Assembly: GCA_017541205.1 (NCBI GenBank)
Contig: JAFXZO010000086.1
Location: 89,652-153,651 of the forward strand
Reading direction: 5' to 3'
DNA from: Clostridia bacterium
GTDB lineage: Bacteria; Bacillota; Clostridia; Christensenellales; Aristaeellaceae
DNA: 64,000 nucleotides
Shown: positions 32,847 through 42,828 of the stretch, in pieces
Numbering within the stretch: position 1 is the stretch's first letter
Layout: each line of letters opens with the position of its first letter
Made by a program: the position numbers and the translations under genes
Notes under the pieces: generated by a model
The model's input: only the letters and a program-made list of their open reading frames with translations
Databases searched by the model: none
What the model was told of the DNA's origin: nothing

Positions 32847-35800
32847 TCAGCCGTTTTGCCTGCGGCGCTTGCGGGCCGTAACGCCGAGCGCGGCCAGGCC
32901 CGCGAACGCGAGGGCCGTCAGGCCGATCCACAGGCCGATGCTGGTTTCGTCGCCGGTCTTGGGCACCTTATAGTTGATGATCTTGCCGCCGTTATAGCAG
33001 CGGTCGGTCTCCCCGGCGTGGTCGCCAATGTTTTCATAGCGCACCTTGTAGCCGTCCACGGGCGTTTCCACCACGTAGAATTCCGACCAATCGGAGAACC
33101 AGGCTTCGTACAGATACTCGGTTTCGCTGATCTTGGTCTTGTTGAAGCTCTTGCGGCGGATGGAGCCGTTGGGGTTATAGAGGGTAAAATCGATGGATTC
33201 CTCCACGTCGCCCAGCCATTCCTTGGTGAAATAGAAGCGGTTGCGGTAGCCCTTCTGATCGTTCGCCGGCGCGTCGGAGCTGCGTTCGTTGATGATCGTG
33301 GTGCGCAGGTTCATCGTTTCGCTGTCGCAGCGGATGGTCACGGCGGTGGAATCCGTTTCGGCGGAAAGGCCGGTCAGCACCAGGGAGCGGGTATAGAGGT
33401 TGTTGTTCCATTCCGCGTCGTGCGTTGCGGAGATGGTGAATTCAACGGGCGTGGAAAGCACATAGCCGGAGGGAGCCTTCGTCTCGGTGAGGAGATAGCG
33501 GCCGTCGTCCAGGCCACGGAAGGAGAAGGCCGTTTCCGTGGAGGTGTTCACATCCAGCGGGATCTGCTTCTTGTCGCCGTTTGCCAGGATCTTTTCCAGC
33601 TTGAAGGCCGCGCCTTCCAGGGGCTTTCCGCTTTCGTTCGCCTTGGTGACGGTGAAGCGGTAGGTGAAGACCACGGCGCGCTGCTTTTCGGTTTCGGCCT
33701 CGGTTTCTTCCTCGGGGCTGTTGGAATAGCGCATCACGGCTGTGTTCACGTTGCCTTCGTCGCCCACCCAGGCGCGTTCGTTCAGCTGTGCGGTGTACTG
33801 CACCAGCACTTCCGCGCCGCTGAGCTGCTCGGTGATCGCATCCCCGCTCCAGGCCAGGGTGATTTCAAAGCTGTGCTCGTCTTCTTTTTGGACGGTAAAG
33901 CCGCTGAACTCCCTGCCGTTGACGGTGACGCGGTAATCCTTGTTGTTGGTGAGGCCCTCTTCCATGGTATCCGCAAAGGTCAGGTGGAATTTCGGGTAGG
34001 AAGCGAAGTTGACGGGCAGCTTCGTGCGCAGAAGGAAGCGCACGTTATCGCCGATGTCATAGTCCGCCGAATCGGCCCATACCACGGCGTCCTCGGTGTT
34101 GGCGGAGTCGTTGAGGTCGTCCACCTTCTTTTCAAACAGCGGGTTTTCCACGTTGAGCACTTCGGCGGCCAGGACGCCCTCGGCCTTATTTGCGGTGATC
34201 TGCATATCGCCGGCAGGCTTTGCGGCGGTCAGGGAAGTGAGCATATACGCGCGGGTGTAAAGATCGCCGTTCCAGACGGCCGTGTGATCCCCGCGGATGG
34301 TAAAGGTCATGGCGCTTGCGGCGATATGCCCGTCGGGCGCCTGGGTCTGCGTCAGGACGTAATCGCCGTCGTCCAGGCCGTAGAACACGGCCAGGGTATC
34401 GGTGGAAAGCGTCTCGCTCCGGTCAACGGGCTGTAAGCTGCCGTCGGCCAGCTTCTTTTCGAGGGTGAAGGCCGCGCCGGAGAGTGGCTGGCCCAGCACG
34501 TTCACGCTGGCGACGTTGAGCCGGTAGGTGAATACCAGCACGCGGCTTTCGTCCGTTTCGCCCTCCAGATCGCCGGACGCGTTCAGCGCGTAGCGCATGC
34601 GCACCGCGCTCAGGTTGCCCTGCGCGCCGGTACGGGCGGCGGAGGTGAGGGTCGCGGTGTAATAGACGATCACCTCGGCGTTGTTCATTTCTTCCGGCAG
34701 CGGCGTTTCGCCGTCGCCCCAGGTGATGGTCAGATCAAAGCCCCTGTCCGTATCCGTCACGGTGTAATCGGTGATCTGCCGGCCGTTCAAAAACACCTGA
34801 TAATCTTTGTTGTTGGCAAGGCCTTCTTCGAGCGTACCGGCAAAGGTGACGTGATAGCGCGCGCAGCGGCTTACGTTGCCGACCAGGGTCGCGCTGACGC
34901 GCAGCGGGACCGTATCGCCCACGTCATAATCGGCGGTATCCACCCACAGGGCGGTATCGCGCGCCGCGGTGGAATCGTTTTTATCGATCACCTTATGGGA
35001 GAGGGTCGGCGCGGGCACGTTGGCGACCGTGCCGACGGCCATGCCGTCCTGCCGGCTGACAGACAGCGCCGTATCGCCGGCGGTCAGGCTCGCGCCCAGG
35101 GCGTCCAGCGCGGCCGCGTGATCGGCGCGCAGGGTAAAGGCGATGGGCTCCGCGGTCACATAGCCCGCGGGCGTGCGGGTCTCGGTCAGGAGGTATTCGC
35201 CGTCGTCCAGGCCCAGGAAAACGAAGGAAGAAACGGTGGAGCGCGCGTTCGTCACGGGGATGAAGGCGGTCGTGCCGTCCAGCAGCTTCTTTTCCAGCCG
35301 GAACGCAGCGCCGGAGAGCGGCGCGCCGCCCTCGTCCGTCTTGCTGACGGTCAGCCCGTAGGTGTAGACCGTGCAGCGGCTGGGCGCGGTTTCTGCTTCC
35401 GTTTCGTCGGCGGGGTTCATCGGATAGCGGAGCGTGAGCGCGCAGGCATTGCCTTTTTCGCCCAGCACAGCCTGATCGCCCAGCGTCGCGGTGAAGGTGA
35501 GGACCACTTCCTGATTGGCGAGCGACGCGGGAAGCGTTTCCCCGCCGCCGTCCCAGGCGACCGTCACTTCAAAGCCCGCCGCGGTTTCCTGAACGGTAAA
35601 GCCCGCGTACGGCTCGCCGCCGACCGTGACGGCCCAATCGCGGTTGCCGGTCAGCCCGGCGTCCATGGTATGAAGGAAGGTGAAACGGTATTGGCGATAG
35701 GAGGCGATATTGCCGGGCAGGGCGGTGGAGGCGCGGAAAGGCACGCTGTCGCCGATGTCATGGTCGGCGGTCTGCTGCCAGGTCAGCTCCGCTTCGGTGG

Positions 35801-38800
35801 AATCGTTGATGTCGCCCACCTGGAGCAAAAGCGCGCGCTCCTTGACGTTCATGAGCGAAGAAACGATCAGGCCGGTTTCCAGATCCGCCTGCGCGTCCAG
35901 AAGATCCGGCTGTGTTTCGATGCCCAGGGAAAGCAGCGGCGCGTCCGCTTCCTCCGCAAGCAGCGCGGAATGCGCGGCAGTGAGCGTGAATTCGATTGGC
36001 GCAGCGGGCAGACAGCCCTCCGGCGCGGAGGTTTCGGTGAGCAGGTATACGCCGTCGTCCAGGCCCGGGAAAACAAAGACGGAATCCGTGGACTGCGTTT
36101 CGTTCAGCGGCATGGCCTTCCGTGTCCCGTCGGCCAGCTTCTTTTCCAGTTTGAAAGCCGCGCCGGGCAGCGCCGCGCCGGCCTCGTCCAGCTTTTTCAG
36201 CGTCAGGCCGTAGGTATAGATCACTGCGGTATCGGGGCCGAGGGTGATTTCCCCGTCCGCGCCGCCCGCGTAGGTGATAGAAGCGGCGCACGCGTTGCCG
36301 CTGCCGCCGAGGATCGCCTGGCTGTTCAGGACGGCGGTAAAGTCGATCAGGATCTCGGCGCCGTTTAATGCCTCGGGCAGCGCCTGCGTCCCGTCGCCAA
36401 AGGCGAAGGCCAGGGCAAAGGCGCCTTCGTCCGCGTCCTCCACGGTGAAGGAGGCGGCGTCTTCGCCCGGCAGCGTCACCTGGTAATCCTTGTTGCTGGT
36501 CAGGCCCGCTGGCAGGGCGGCGTTTACCGTCATGCGGAAGGCCGAGAAAGCGGATACGTTCGGGGGCAGCGCGATCCGGATGCGGAAGGGCACGCTGTCG
36601 CCGATGTCATAGTCCGCGGTATCCGCCCAGGCGGCGTCCTGCGGGGCTTCCAGGGAATCGTTCACATCCAGGGTCTTGAGGGAGAATTCGGCGGCTTTCA
36701 CGTTCACAACGTCTTCGCCCAGGATCAGGCCCACGGCCTTGTCCGCCGTCAGGGCGACATCGCCGTATTCCGTTTCCGCCTGCAGGTCCAGGAGCGTTTC
36801 CGCGCGGGTTTCCTCTTTGTTATCCCAGGCTGCGGCGTGATCGGCGCGGATGACGAAGCGCAGCGGCTCCGCGCCCAGATAACCGGCGGGCGCACGCGTC
36901 TCCGTCAGGATATATTCGCCGTCGTCCAGGCCGGTGAACACGAAATCGGTATCGGTGGAGGAAAGGGCGTCCAGCGGCATTTCCTTGAAGGTTTCTTCCC
37001 GGCCTTCCTGACGCGGGGCAATCACCTTTTCCAGCGTGAAGGAAGCGCCGGAAAGGGGCTGGCCGTCCTGATCCGCCTTGCCAAAGCGGAACTGATAGGA
37101 ATACACGATGGCCTTGTAATCGCCGGTATGCGCGGTTTGGACCGGCGCGCCGGTTTCCTCCGCGCTTTCTTCGGGATACACGCTGTATTCCAGCCGCGCG
37201 GCGTTCACGTTGCCCTGCCCGCCGACGGTCAGGTTTTCGTTGAGCGCGGCGCTGAAATAGACCCGCACCAGCGCGCCGTTCAAATCATGCGGCAGGAGGG
37301 CGACGCCGTCGCCCAATTCCACCTTGATGCGGAAGGAATGGTCGTCCTGGCCGATCACCTGCCAGAAGGAAGCGTCCGCCTGCGTCTCCACGCCGCCTCG
37401 CACGATGGTCACGGTATAGTCCTTCAGGTTCGTCAGGCCCGCTTCCATCGTATCGGCGAAGGTGATTTGGTACTGGCGGCAGGACGAAACGCTGTTGGAA
37501 AGCTTCGCTTCCAGGCGGAAGGGCACGGCGTCGCCCAGGTCATGGTCGGAGGAATCCGTCCACACCACAGGATCCTGCGCCGGGTCGGAATCGTTATCAT
37601 CGTCGGTTTTCACGTTCAGGGTGGGGGGAATGGCGATGCCCGGCTCTTCCAGCATGCCCACTTCCTTGTGCGTGATCCAGATCACTTCGCCCTCGGGCAG
37701 CACCCCCGTCAGGGTATACATGGCGTAGCGGAAAGCTTCGGGCGTGCCCCACCAAAGCACCGTGTGCTCCTGCGTCACGGAGAATTCCTGCGGCGCGGCC
37801 AGCACATAGCCCTCGGGCGCGGCGGTCTCGGTGAGCAGATATTCGCCGGGGGCCAGGCTTTCATAGGCGAAGGTGACGCCGTCCGTCCTGCTTTCATCCT
37901 GCGCGATCAGGCACAGGGAGCCGTCGTCCAGCTTTTCCTCCAGGCGGTAGGCCGCGCCGGCAAGGGGCTTGCCCTCGCGGTCGATCTTGCGGACGGTGAA
38001 GACGGGGTTTTCCTGCCCCGCTTCCGCGTCAAAGCGCGCGTACACGACGGCGTTATGGAGCGATTCGTGCAGCAGGGTGCTGCTTTCGCCCCATGCGGCG
38101 GTCACGAGGAAATCAGAGGCGGCTTCGCTTTCCGCCGCTTTCCCGCCTTCTTCCGGCACGGCGTAATAATGGATCACAAGCTCCTGCTGATCCGTCATGG
38201 CGGGAAGGGTGAACTGGAAGGAAACGTCCGTGATGCGCTGCACCGTGATCCCGCATTCGGAAAGGCTCAGCGTTTGGCGCGTTTCCCCGCCGTTTTCATC
38301 GCGGGACACGCGCTCGACGAAGAAGCTGTCCGGCTCAATGCGCGCGCCGGGCACGTCCAGCTGCTCCCGCACCGTGGAGCCCTGGGGCACGACGCCGAAG
38401 ATCGAGACGTGCAATTCCCGGGGAATATAGTTTTTGACCGCGCGTCCGTTGTATTCGCCCTGGGCAAGGAGCCCGTCGTCAGCGGGCAGGCCGTCGCCAA
38501 AGGCCATTTTCTGGTACAGGGCAAGGGACACGCCGACATGATACCCGCCGCCAAAGTCGAGGCTTTCGCCGCCCAGGTAAAGAACGGGCACATCCACGGT
38601 AAACTGCCTGCCCTGCGCGGAAATCAGGCGCGCGTAATAGGGGCTTTCCGCATCCCAGCGCACGGTCACGGTGCGCTCCTGCGCGTCCAAGGCGTACAGG
38701 GCGCGGGCCAGCACGCTGCCCGCCCATACGGAGAAAGCGTGCTCCTGCCCGTCGGAAACGGGGATCATTCCTTCGGGAAGACGGTACACCATGGGCTGCC

Positions 38801-39080
38801 CGTCCCGCGCAAAGGCGTTTTCCGCCGTTTCTTCAAAGGTCAGCCGCAGGGTATAGGCCATGCCGGGCTTGAGCGCCCATGGCCGCGAAAGCTGCTCGGA
38901 CCAGTGGGAATATAATTCGGGCGCTTTGCCGAGCAGCGCGTTCAGGCTGATCGCTTCCTCGGCCAGGGCCCCCGGCAGCAGCGAAAGCAGCAGCACCGCC
39001 GCCAGCAGCAGCACAAGCGGCGCGCGGGCCCCCCTCTTTTTCAATGATCTTCTATTTTCAGGCAGAATGCTCTGCTTCAT
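32847..39080 (-). CDS. Giant sortase-anchored repeat adhesin with SpaA and isopeptide-type domains
   Basis: A 2,077-residue surface protein. The signal peptide has a basic start and VLLLAAVLLLSLLPGALA. An N-terminal region (about 45-360) is followed by a SpaA/prealbumin-like domain (about 363-450). Then come five tandem units of about 275-320 residues, starting near residues 490, 807, 1092, 1368 and 1655. Each unit has a fimbrial isopeptide-type domain (opening D-x-NDS ... D-x-D-x-GD-x-V) and a SpaA domain (KxDxxGxPLxGAxFxLEK ... DDGxYLLTETxAPxGY). A Cna-B-like module (about 1935-2030) precedes VPKTG at 2039-2043, a hydrophobic helix and RKRRRQ. The Glu in LTETxAP is the usual isopeptide catalyst. 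This looks like a stalk adhesin or major pilin built for mechanical strength. GGAGGG precedes the ATG. Confidence 0.92.
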   Translation of the reverse strand: MKQSILPENRRSLKKRGARAPLVLLLAAVLLLSLLPGALAEEAISLNALLGKAPELYSHWSEQLSRPWALKPGMAYTLRLTFEETAENAFARDGQPMVYRLPEGMIPVSDGQEHAFSVWAGSVLARALYALDAQERTVTVRWDAESPYYARLISAQGRQFTVDVPVLYLGGESLDFGGGYHVGVSLALYQKMAFGDGLPADDGLLAQGEYNGRAVKNYIPRELHVSIFGVVPQGSTVREQLDVPGARIEPDSFFVERVSRDENGGETRQTLSLSECGITVQRITDVSFQFTLPAMTDQQELVIHYYAVPEEGGKAAESEAASDFLVTAAWGESSTLLHESLHNAVVYARFDAEAGQENPVFTVRKIDREGKPLAGAAYRLEEKLDDGSLCLIAQDESRTDGVTFAYESLAPGEYLLTETAAPEGYVLAAPQEFSVTQEHTVLWWGTPEAFRYAMYTLTGVLPEGEVIWITHKEVGMLEEPGIAIPPTLNVKTDDDNDSDPAQDPVVWTDSSDHDLGDAVPFRLEAKLSNSVSSCRQYQITFADTMEAGLTNLKDYTVTIVRGGVETQADASFWQVIGQDDHSFRIKVELGDGVALLPHDLNGALVRVYFSAALNENLTVGGQGNVNAARLEYSVYPEESAEETGAPVQTAHTGDYKAIVYSYQFRFGKADQDGQPLSGASFTLEKVIAPRQEGREETFKEMPLDALSSTDTDFVFTGLDDGEYILTETRAPAGYLGAEPLRFVIRADHAAAWDNKEETRAETLLDLQAETEYGDVALTADKAVGLILGEDVVNVKAAEFSLKTLDVNDSLEAPQDAAWADTADYDIGDSVPFRIRIALPPNVSAFSAFRMTVNAALPAGLTSNKDYQVTLPGEDAASFTVEDADEGAFALAFAFGDGTQALPEALNGAEILIDFTAVLNSQAILGGSGNACAASITYAGGADGEITLGPDTAVIYTYGLTLKKLDEAGAALPGAAFKLEKKLADGTRKAMPLNETQSTDSVFVFPGLDDGVYLLTETSAPEGCLPAAPIEFTLTAAHSALLAEEADAPLLSLGIETQPDLLDAQADLETGLIVSSLMNVKERALLLQVGDINDSTEAELTWQQTADHDIGDSVPFRASTALPGNIASYRQYRFTFLHTMDAGLTGNRDWAVTVGGEPYAGFTVQETAAGFEVTVAWDGGGETLPASLANQEVVLTFTATLGDQAVLGEKGNACALTLRYPMNPADETEAETAPSRCTVYTYGLTVSKTDEGGAPLSGAAFRLEKKLLDGTTAFIPVTNARSTVSSFVFLGLDDGEYLLTETRTPAGYVTAEPIAFTLRADHAAALDALGASLTAGDTALSVSRQDGMAVGTVANVPAPTLSHKVIDKNDSTAARDTALWVDTADYDVGDTVPLRVSATLVGNVSRCARYHVTFAGTLEEGLANNKDYQVFLNGRQITDYTVTDTDRGFDLTITWGDGETPLPEEMNNAEVIVYYTATLTSAARTGAQGNLSAVRMRYALNASGDLEGETDESRVLVFTYRLNVASVNVLGQPLSGAAFTLEKKLADGSLQPVDRSETLSTDTLAVFYGLDDGDYVLTQTQAPDGHIAASAMTFTIRGDHTAVWNGDLYTRAYMLTSLTAAKPAGDMQITANKAEGVLAAEVLNVENPLFEKKVDDLNDSANTEDAVVWADSADYDIGDNVRFLLRTKLPVNFASYPKFHLTFADTMEEGLTNNKDYRVTVNGREFSGFTVQKEDEHSFEITLAWSGDAITEQLSGAEVLVQYTAQLNERAWVGDEGNVNTAVMRYSNSPEEETEAETEKQRAVVFTYRFTVTKANESGKPLEGAAFKLEKILANGDKKQIPLDVNTSTETAFSFRGLDDGRYLLTETKAPSGYVLSTPVEFTISATHDAEWNNNLYTRSLVLTGLSAETDSTAVTIRCDSETMNLRTTIINERSSDAPANDQKGYRNRFYFTKEWLGDVEESIDFTLYNPNGSIRRKSFNKTKISETEYLYEAWFSDWSEFYVVETPVDGYKVRYENIGDHAGETDRCYNGGKIINYKVPKTGDETSIGLWIGLTALAFAGLAALGVTARKRRRQNG

Positions 39081-39515
39081 CTTCTTGCGCCCTCCATTTG
39101 TACGTACTACCAGACATAGTATATTCCGTCATATTGTAACACAATATGCGGATTATTCAAGAAGCGGCGGGGCGAAACGGGCGGAATCCGGTCTGCTTGT
39201 GTCAAATTTAAGAACAGCGCAAAAATTGCTACACATAAGATTAACGATATAAAACAAATAAGAAAAACTAATTCAAAATATCCTTAATATTTTCGTTACA
39301 CTTTTGACGCGGGCTGCCGGCGCCTTTCAAATTGGGAAAAAATAGGATTTCCCTTTGTTCGGAATGCGTTCATGCGCCGGCCAGGGCGCACCGCGTTCCC
39401 GCTCCGGCGTTATCGTCCGGAAAGAGAAAAGCCCCAATTATATCATCGTTCCGTCACGATTTTGTTATGATTATTCCACAGGAAATGGGCGGCGGGCCAT
39501 AACAAGAAAAAGCCG

Positions 39516-39699
39516 GTTCTTCACGGTTTGTTAGGGAATCGTTCAATCAACCCAAAATTCTTTGATGTCATCCCGACCGAAGCGGAGTGGAGGGATCTCC
39601 CTCTCGGCTGGGCAATTGACTGTGAGATCCCTCGGCTGCGCTTCACTTCGCTCGGGATGACATTTGAGGGCTCTCTTTCCCTAAGTTTCCGTGAAGAAC
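39516..39699. mobile_element. MITE-like nested palindromic element (184 bp)
   Basis: Outer inverted repeats of 23 bp (39516-39538, beginning GTTCTTCACGG; 39677-39699) match at 19 of 23 positions. Inside them is a second pair of arms, 39566-39597 and 39625-39662, built on TGTCATCCCGA and GAGGGATCT. No coding capacity. The structure suggests a non-autonomous miniature element or a mobile palindromic repeat; no transposase is in the window. Confidence 0.65.
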
Positions 39700-39700
39700 G

Positions 39701-39737
39701 AAAAAACCTGGCGCGGAAGGCGAAGCTCCGTGCCAGG
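39701..39737 (-). terminator. Terminator of the aminotransferase gene
   Basis: CCTGGCACGGA pairs with TCCGCGCCAGG on the minus strand (one mismatch), followed by TTTTTT. It abuts the MITE-like element. Confidence 0.8.
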
Positions 39738-39784
39738 CGGCAAAGGCTTTTATGCGGCGCGATTGAAAGGAGATCCCTGCCGGA

Positions 39785-41083
39785 TCACTGCTTTTCGGCC
39801 AGGATCTTCTTGGCGCTGGAAATGCGCACGCACAGCGTGAACAGCTCCATCGCGGTGCTCAGATCGGTCAGGTTGGGGTAGGTCGGCGCGATGCGGATGT
39901 TGGAATCGTTGGGATCGTTATGGTAGGGCCATGTGGAGCCCGCGGGGGTCATGACCACGCCGGCTTTCTTGGCGCGGGCCACGATGTCCTTTGCGCAGCC
40001 GGGCAGGGAATCGAACATGATGAAGTATCCGCCCAGCGGCTTGGTCCAGGTGCCGATTTCCAGGCCGGCCAGGTTTTTTTCCATGATGTTTTCCGCGGCC
40101 TCGAACTTGGGGCGGATGATGTCGGCGTGCTTGCGCATGTGCTCCACCATCCCGTGGATGTTGCCGAAAAAGCGCACGTGGCGCAGCTGGTTCACCTTGT
40201 CGTGGCCCAGGGTCTGGCGGCGCAGGTCTTCGATAAAGTCCACCATGTTGTTGGGGCTGGTGGCCAGGGCGGCGATGCCGCTGCCGGGGAAAGTGATCTT
40301 GGAGGTGGAGGAGAATTTGTACACCATATCCGGGTTGCCTGCGCGCTTGCATTCGGCCAGGATCTCGATCAGGTAATCCTGCTGATGGTCGTAGAGGTGA
40401 TGCATGCCGTAGGCGTTGTCCCAGAAGATGCGGAAATCCGGGGCCGCGGGCTCCAGGCGCGCGAAGCGGCGCACCGTTTCATCGGAATAGGAGATGCCCT
40501 GCGGGTTGGAATACTTGGGCACGCACCAGATGCCCTTGATGGTTTCATCCTCGCGCACCAGGCGCTCCACCGTGTCCATATCCGGGCCGGTGGGGGTCAT
40601 GAGCACGGGGATCATCTTGATGCCGAAATATTCGGTGATGGCGAAATGCCGGTCGTAGCCCGGCACGGGGCAGAGGAATTTCACCTCCGGCAGACGGCAC
40701 CAGGGGGTATTGCCCATAATGCCGTGCGTCCAGGCGCGGCTGATGGTATCGAACATCACGTTCAAAGAGGAGTTGCCGTAGATCACGATGTCCTTGGGGT
40801 TGTTTTCCATCATGTCGCCCAGCAGCTCCCGCGCTTCCTCGATGCCCGTCAGCTGGCCGTAATTGCGGCAGTCGGTGCCGTCCTCGCACGTTAAATCGGA
40901 GGACGAATCCAATACGTCCATCATCGCCATGGAAAGGTCCAATTGCTCCTGGCAGGGGATGCCGCGGGTCATATTCAGCTGCATGCCCAGGGCCTGGATC
41001 TTTTTATATTCGGTTTTGAGCTGCCTGAGTTCCTCGTTGAGTTCTTCTACGGTCATATCCTTGTAAGGCTTCACGATTTCCAT
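39785..41083 (-). CDS. PLP-dependent aminotransferase, AAT type Ic (Aminotran_MocR family)
   Basis: A 432-residue fold-type I enzyme, probably an aspartate or aromatic aminotransferase of the Ic group. Seen: LNMTRGIPCQEQLDLS near the N-terminus, NSSLNVMFDTISRAW, YSNPQGISYSDETVRR, IFWDNAYGMHHLY (the Asp/Tyr cofactor contacts) and the Schiff-base lysine in YKFSSTSKITFPGSGIAAL at about residue 263. This family is common in anaerobic Firmicutes and sits apart from classical AspC. The start at 41083 has a purine-rich site (AGGGCAAGAGAGGG). Monocistronic with promoter and terminator. Confidence 0.92.
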   Translation of the reverse strand: MEIVKPYKDMTVEELNEELRQLKTEYKKIQALGMQLNMTRGIPCQEQLDLSMAMMDVLDSSSDLTCEDGTDCRNYGQLTGIEEARELLGDMMENNPKDIVIYGNSSLNVMFDTISRAWTHGIMGNTPWCRLPEVKFLCPVPGYDRHFAITEYFGIKMIPVLMTPTGPDMDTVERLVREDETIKGIWCVPKYSNPQGISYSDETVRRFARLEPAAPDFRIFWDNAYGMHHLYDHQQDYLIEILAECKRAGNPDMVYKFSSTSKITFPGSGIAALATSPNNMVDFIEDLRRQTLGHDKVNQLRHVRFFGNIHGMVEHMRKHADIIRPKFEAAENIMEKNLAGLEIGTWTKPLGGYFIMFDSLPGCAKDIVARAKKAGVVMTPAGSTWPYHNDPNDSNIRIAPTYPNLTDLSTAMELFTLCVRISSAKKILAEKQ

Positions 41084-41182
41084 CCCTCTCTTGCCCTGAT
41101 TGGGGAACCGTCCGCTTTCATCCTATGCGCAGAGCCCGAAAAAGGCGAAACGCGCGAAAGCGTGAAATGCGTCCGTTGATAA

Positions 41183-41211
41183 AGAGTATCACAGCCCGCC
41201 CTGTTTTTCAA
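41183..41211 (-). promoter_or_regulatory. Aminotransferase promoter
   Basis: On the minus strand TTGAAA (41211-41206), 17 bp, TACTCT (41188-41183). Confidence 0.6.
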
Positions 41212-41295
41212 GCCCCGAACGCCCAGGAAACCGTTCAAAACCCGAACATTTTTTGCGAAAATCCAAAATAAATGCAGCTTTTGAGGCGTGAGCGC

Positions 41296-41322
41296 AAAAA
41301 AGGGACGGCGAAACGCCGCCCC
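41296..41322 (-). terminator. Terminator of the glycyl-tRNA synthetase gene
   Basis: GGGGCGGC pairs with GCCGTCCC (one G-T type mismatch) on the minus strand, then TTTTTTG. Confidence 0.8.
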
Positions 41323-41354
41323 GGGGTGTCGAAAAATGTTCAGGATCCAGGCGC

Positions 41355-42746
41355 TCAGAACTGCTGCATATCTTCGATATACTGCTTGAGCTCGCTCACG
41401 GCGATCCGCTTTTGCTCCATGGTGTCGCGGTCGCGCACGGTGACGGTGCCGTTTTCCTCGGTTTCAAAGTCCACGGTGATGCACACGGGGGTGCCCACCT
41501 CGTCCTGGCGGCGATAACGCTTGCCGATGGAGCCGGTCTCATCGTAATCCACCATGAAATACCGGCTCAGCTCCTCATGGATCTGGCTGGCCAGGCCGCC
41601 CAGCTTGTTCTTTTGCAGGGGCAGAACGGCGGCCTTGAAGGGCGCGAGCGCGGGATGCAGATGCAGCACCGTGCGCACGTCGCCGCCCTCGAGCGCCTCT
41701 TCCTCATACGCGTTGCACAGGAAGGCCAGCGTCACGCGGTCCGCGCCCAGGGAGGGCTCGATCACGTAGGGGATGTAGCGCTCGTTGGTGACGGGATCGA
41801 TGTATTCCATGGATTCGCCGGAGGTGTTCTGGTGCTGCGTCAGGTCGTAATCCGTGCGGTCCGCGATGCCCCACAGCTCGCCCCAGCCGAAGGGGAAGAG
41901 GTATTCAAAGTCCGTGGTCGCCTTGGAATAGAAGGCCAATTCTTCCTTGCTGTGGTCGCGCAGGCGCAGGGACTCTTCCTTGATGCCCAGCTTCAGCAGC
42001 CAGTCGCGGCAGAAGGAGCGCCAATAATCGAACCATTCCAGATCGGTGCCGGGCTTGCAGAAGAATTCCAGCTCCATCTGTTCAAACTCGCGGATGCGGA
42101 AGATGAAGTTGCCCGGGGTGATCTCGTTGCGGAAGGATTTGCCCACCTGCGCGACGCCCATGGGCAGCTTGCGGCGGGTGGCGCGCACGATGTTCTTAAA
42201 GTTCACAAAAATGCCCTGGGCGGTCTCGGGGCGCAGGTAGATCTCATTCGCGCTGTCCTCGGTGACGCCCTGGTGGGTCTTGAACATCAGGTTGAATTTG
42301 CGGATGCCCGTAAAATCCTTCTTGCCGCAGGTGGGGCACACGATATCGTGCTCCGCGATGAAGGATTCATACTGCTCGTTGGTCCAGCCGTCGGCCTGGA
42401 TCTCCTGGCCGTTGGCCTTGCCCCAGTCCTCGATCAGCTTATCCGCGCGGAAACGGGCCTTGCAGGCGCGGCAGTCCATGAGCGGGTCGTTGAAGGTGCC
42501 CACGTGGCCGGACGCCACCCACACCATCCGGTTCATCAGGATCGCGCTGTCCAGGCCCACGTTGGTCTTGCTCTCCTGCACGAATTTTTTGAGCCACGCC
42601 TTTTTCACGTTGTTCTTGAATTCCACGCCCAGGGGGCCGTAATCCCAGGAATTGGCCAGGCCGCCGTAAATTTCGCTGCCCGGAAAAATAAACCCGCGCA
42701 CTTTGCACAGGGCAACCAGCTTGTCCATCGTCAATTCAGCCATCAT
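41355..42746 (-). CDS. glyQS: Glycine--tRNA ligase (alpha2, single-chain type)
   Basis: A 463-residue class II synthetase of the eukaryote-like dimeric type. Features: [28 protein letters not shown] at the N-terminus, two CxxC zinc pairs (CRACKARF and CPTCGKKDF), motif 2 ([25 protein letters not shown]) and motif 3 near [15 protein letters not shown]. It charges tRNA-Gly with glycine. The C-terminal anticodon-binding domain is complete. I use the ATG at 42746 with AAGGA seven bases upstream. The leader is too short for a T-box. Confidence 0.96.
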   Translation of the reverse strand: MMAELTMDKLVALCKVRGFIFPGSEIYGGLANSWDYGPLGVEFKNNVKKAWLKKFVQESKTNVGLDSAILMNRMVWVASGHVGTFNDPLMDCRACKARFRADKLIEDWGKANGQEIQADGWTNEQYESFIAEHDIVCPTCGKKDFTGIRKFNLMFKTHQGVTEDSANEIYLRPETAQGIFVNFKNIVRATRRKLPMGVAQVGKSFRNEITPGNFIFRIREFEQMELEFFCKPGTDLEWFDYWRSFCRDWLLKLGIKEESLRLRDHSKEELAFYSKATTDFEYLFPFGWGELWGIADRTDYDLTQHQNTSGESMEYIDPVTNERYIPYVIEPSLGADRVTLAFLCNAYEEEALEGGDVRTVLHLHPALAPFKAAVLPLQKNKLGGLASQIHEELSRYFMVDYDETGSIGKRYRRQDEVGTPVCITVDFETEENGTVTVRDRDTMEQKRIAVSELKQYIEDMQQF

Positions 42747-42776
42747 CAATCAGTCCTTCCTACATATGTTCGCTTC

Positions 42777-42805
42777 ATTATGCCCATTTTGGGCCTGTTT
42801 GTCAA
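42777..42805 (-). promoter_or_regulatory. Glycyl-tRNA synthetase promoter
   Basis: On the minus strand TTGACA (42805-42800), 17 bp, CATAAT (42782-42777). It is divergent from the GH31 promoter 24 bp away. Confidence 0.75.
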
Positions 42806-42828
42806 GGTATCTGCAACCACAATTTTCC

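Larger units (their letters stand above)
39081..39784. other. 704-bp intergenic region with AT-rich half and MITE-like palindrome
   Basis: No credible gene. Positions about 39081-39330 are AT-rich and must hold the adhesin promoter: on the minus strand TATACT (39123-39118) with TTGTGT 15 bp upstream is a weak candidate. The stretch 39340-39500 shows nothing clear. The palindromic element is at 39516-39699 and the aminotransferase terminator at 39701-39737. Confidence 0.7.

Noticed and set aside
36837-38915. A 692-codon plus-strand frame inside the adhesin gene
   Set aside because: Antisense shadow; the repeat landmarks and sorting signal prove the minus-strand frame.
32847-39080. Possible CRISPR or tandem DNA repeats
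   Set aside because: The periodicity is about 830-950 bp and lies in a coding frame with diverged copies; there are no short identical repeats with spacers here or elsewhere in the window.
42747-42805. T-box leader before the glycyl-tRNA synthetase gene
   Set aside because: The promoter leaves only about 25 nt before the ATG, far too short. The same holds for asnA.
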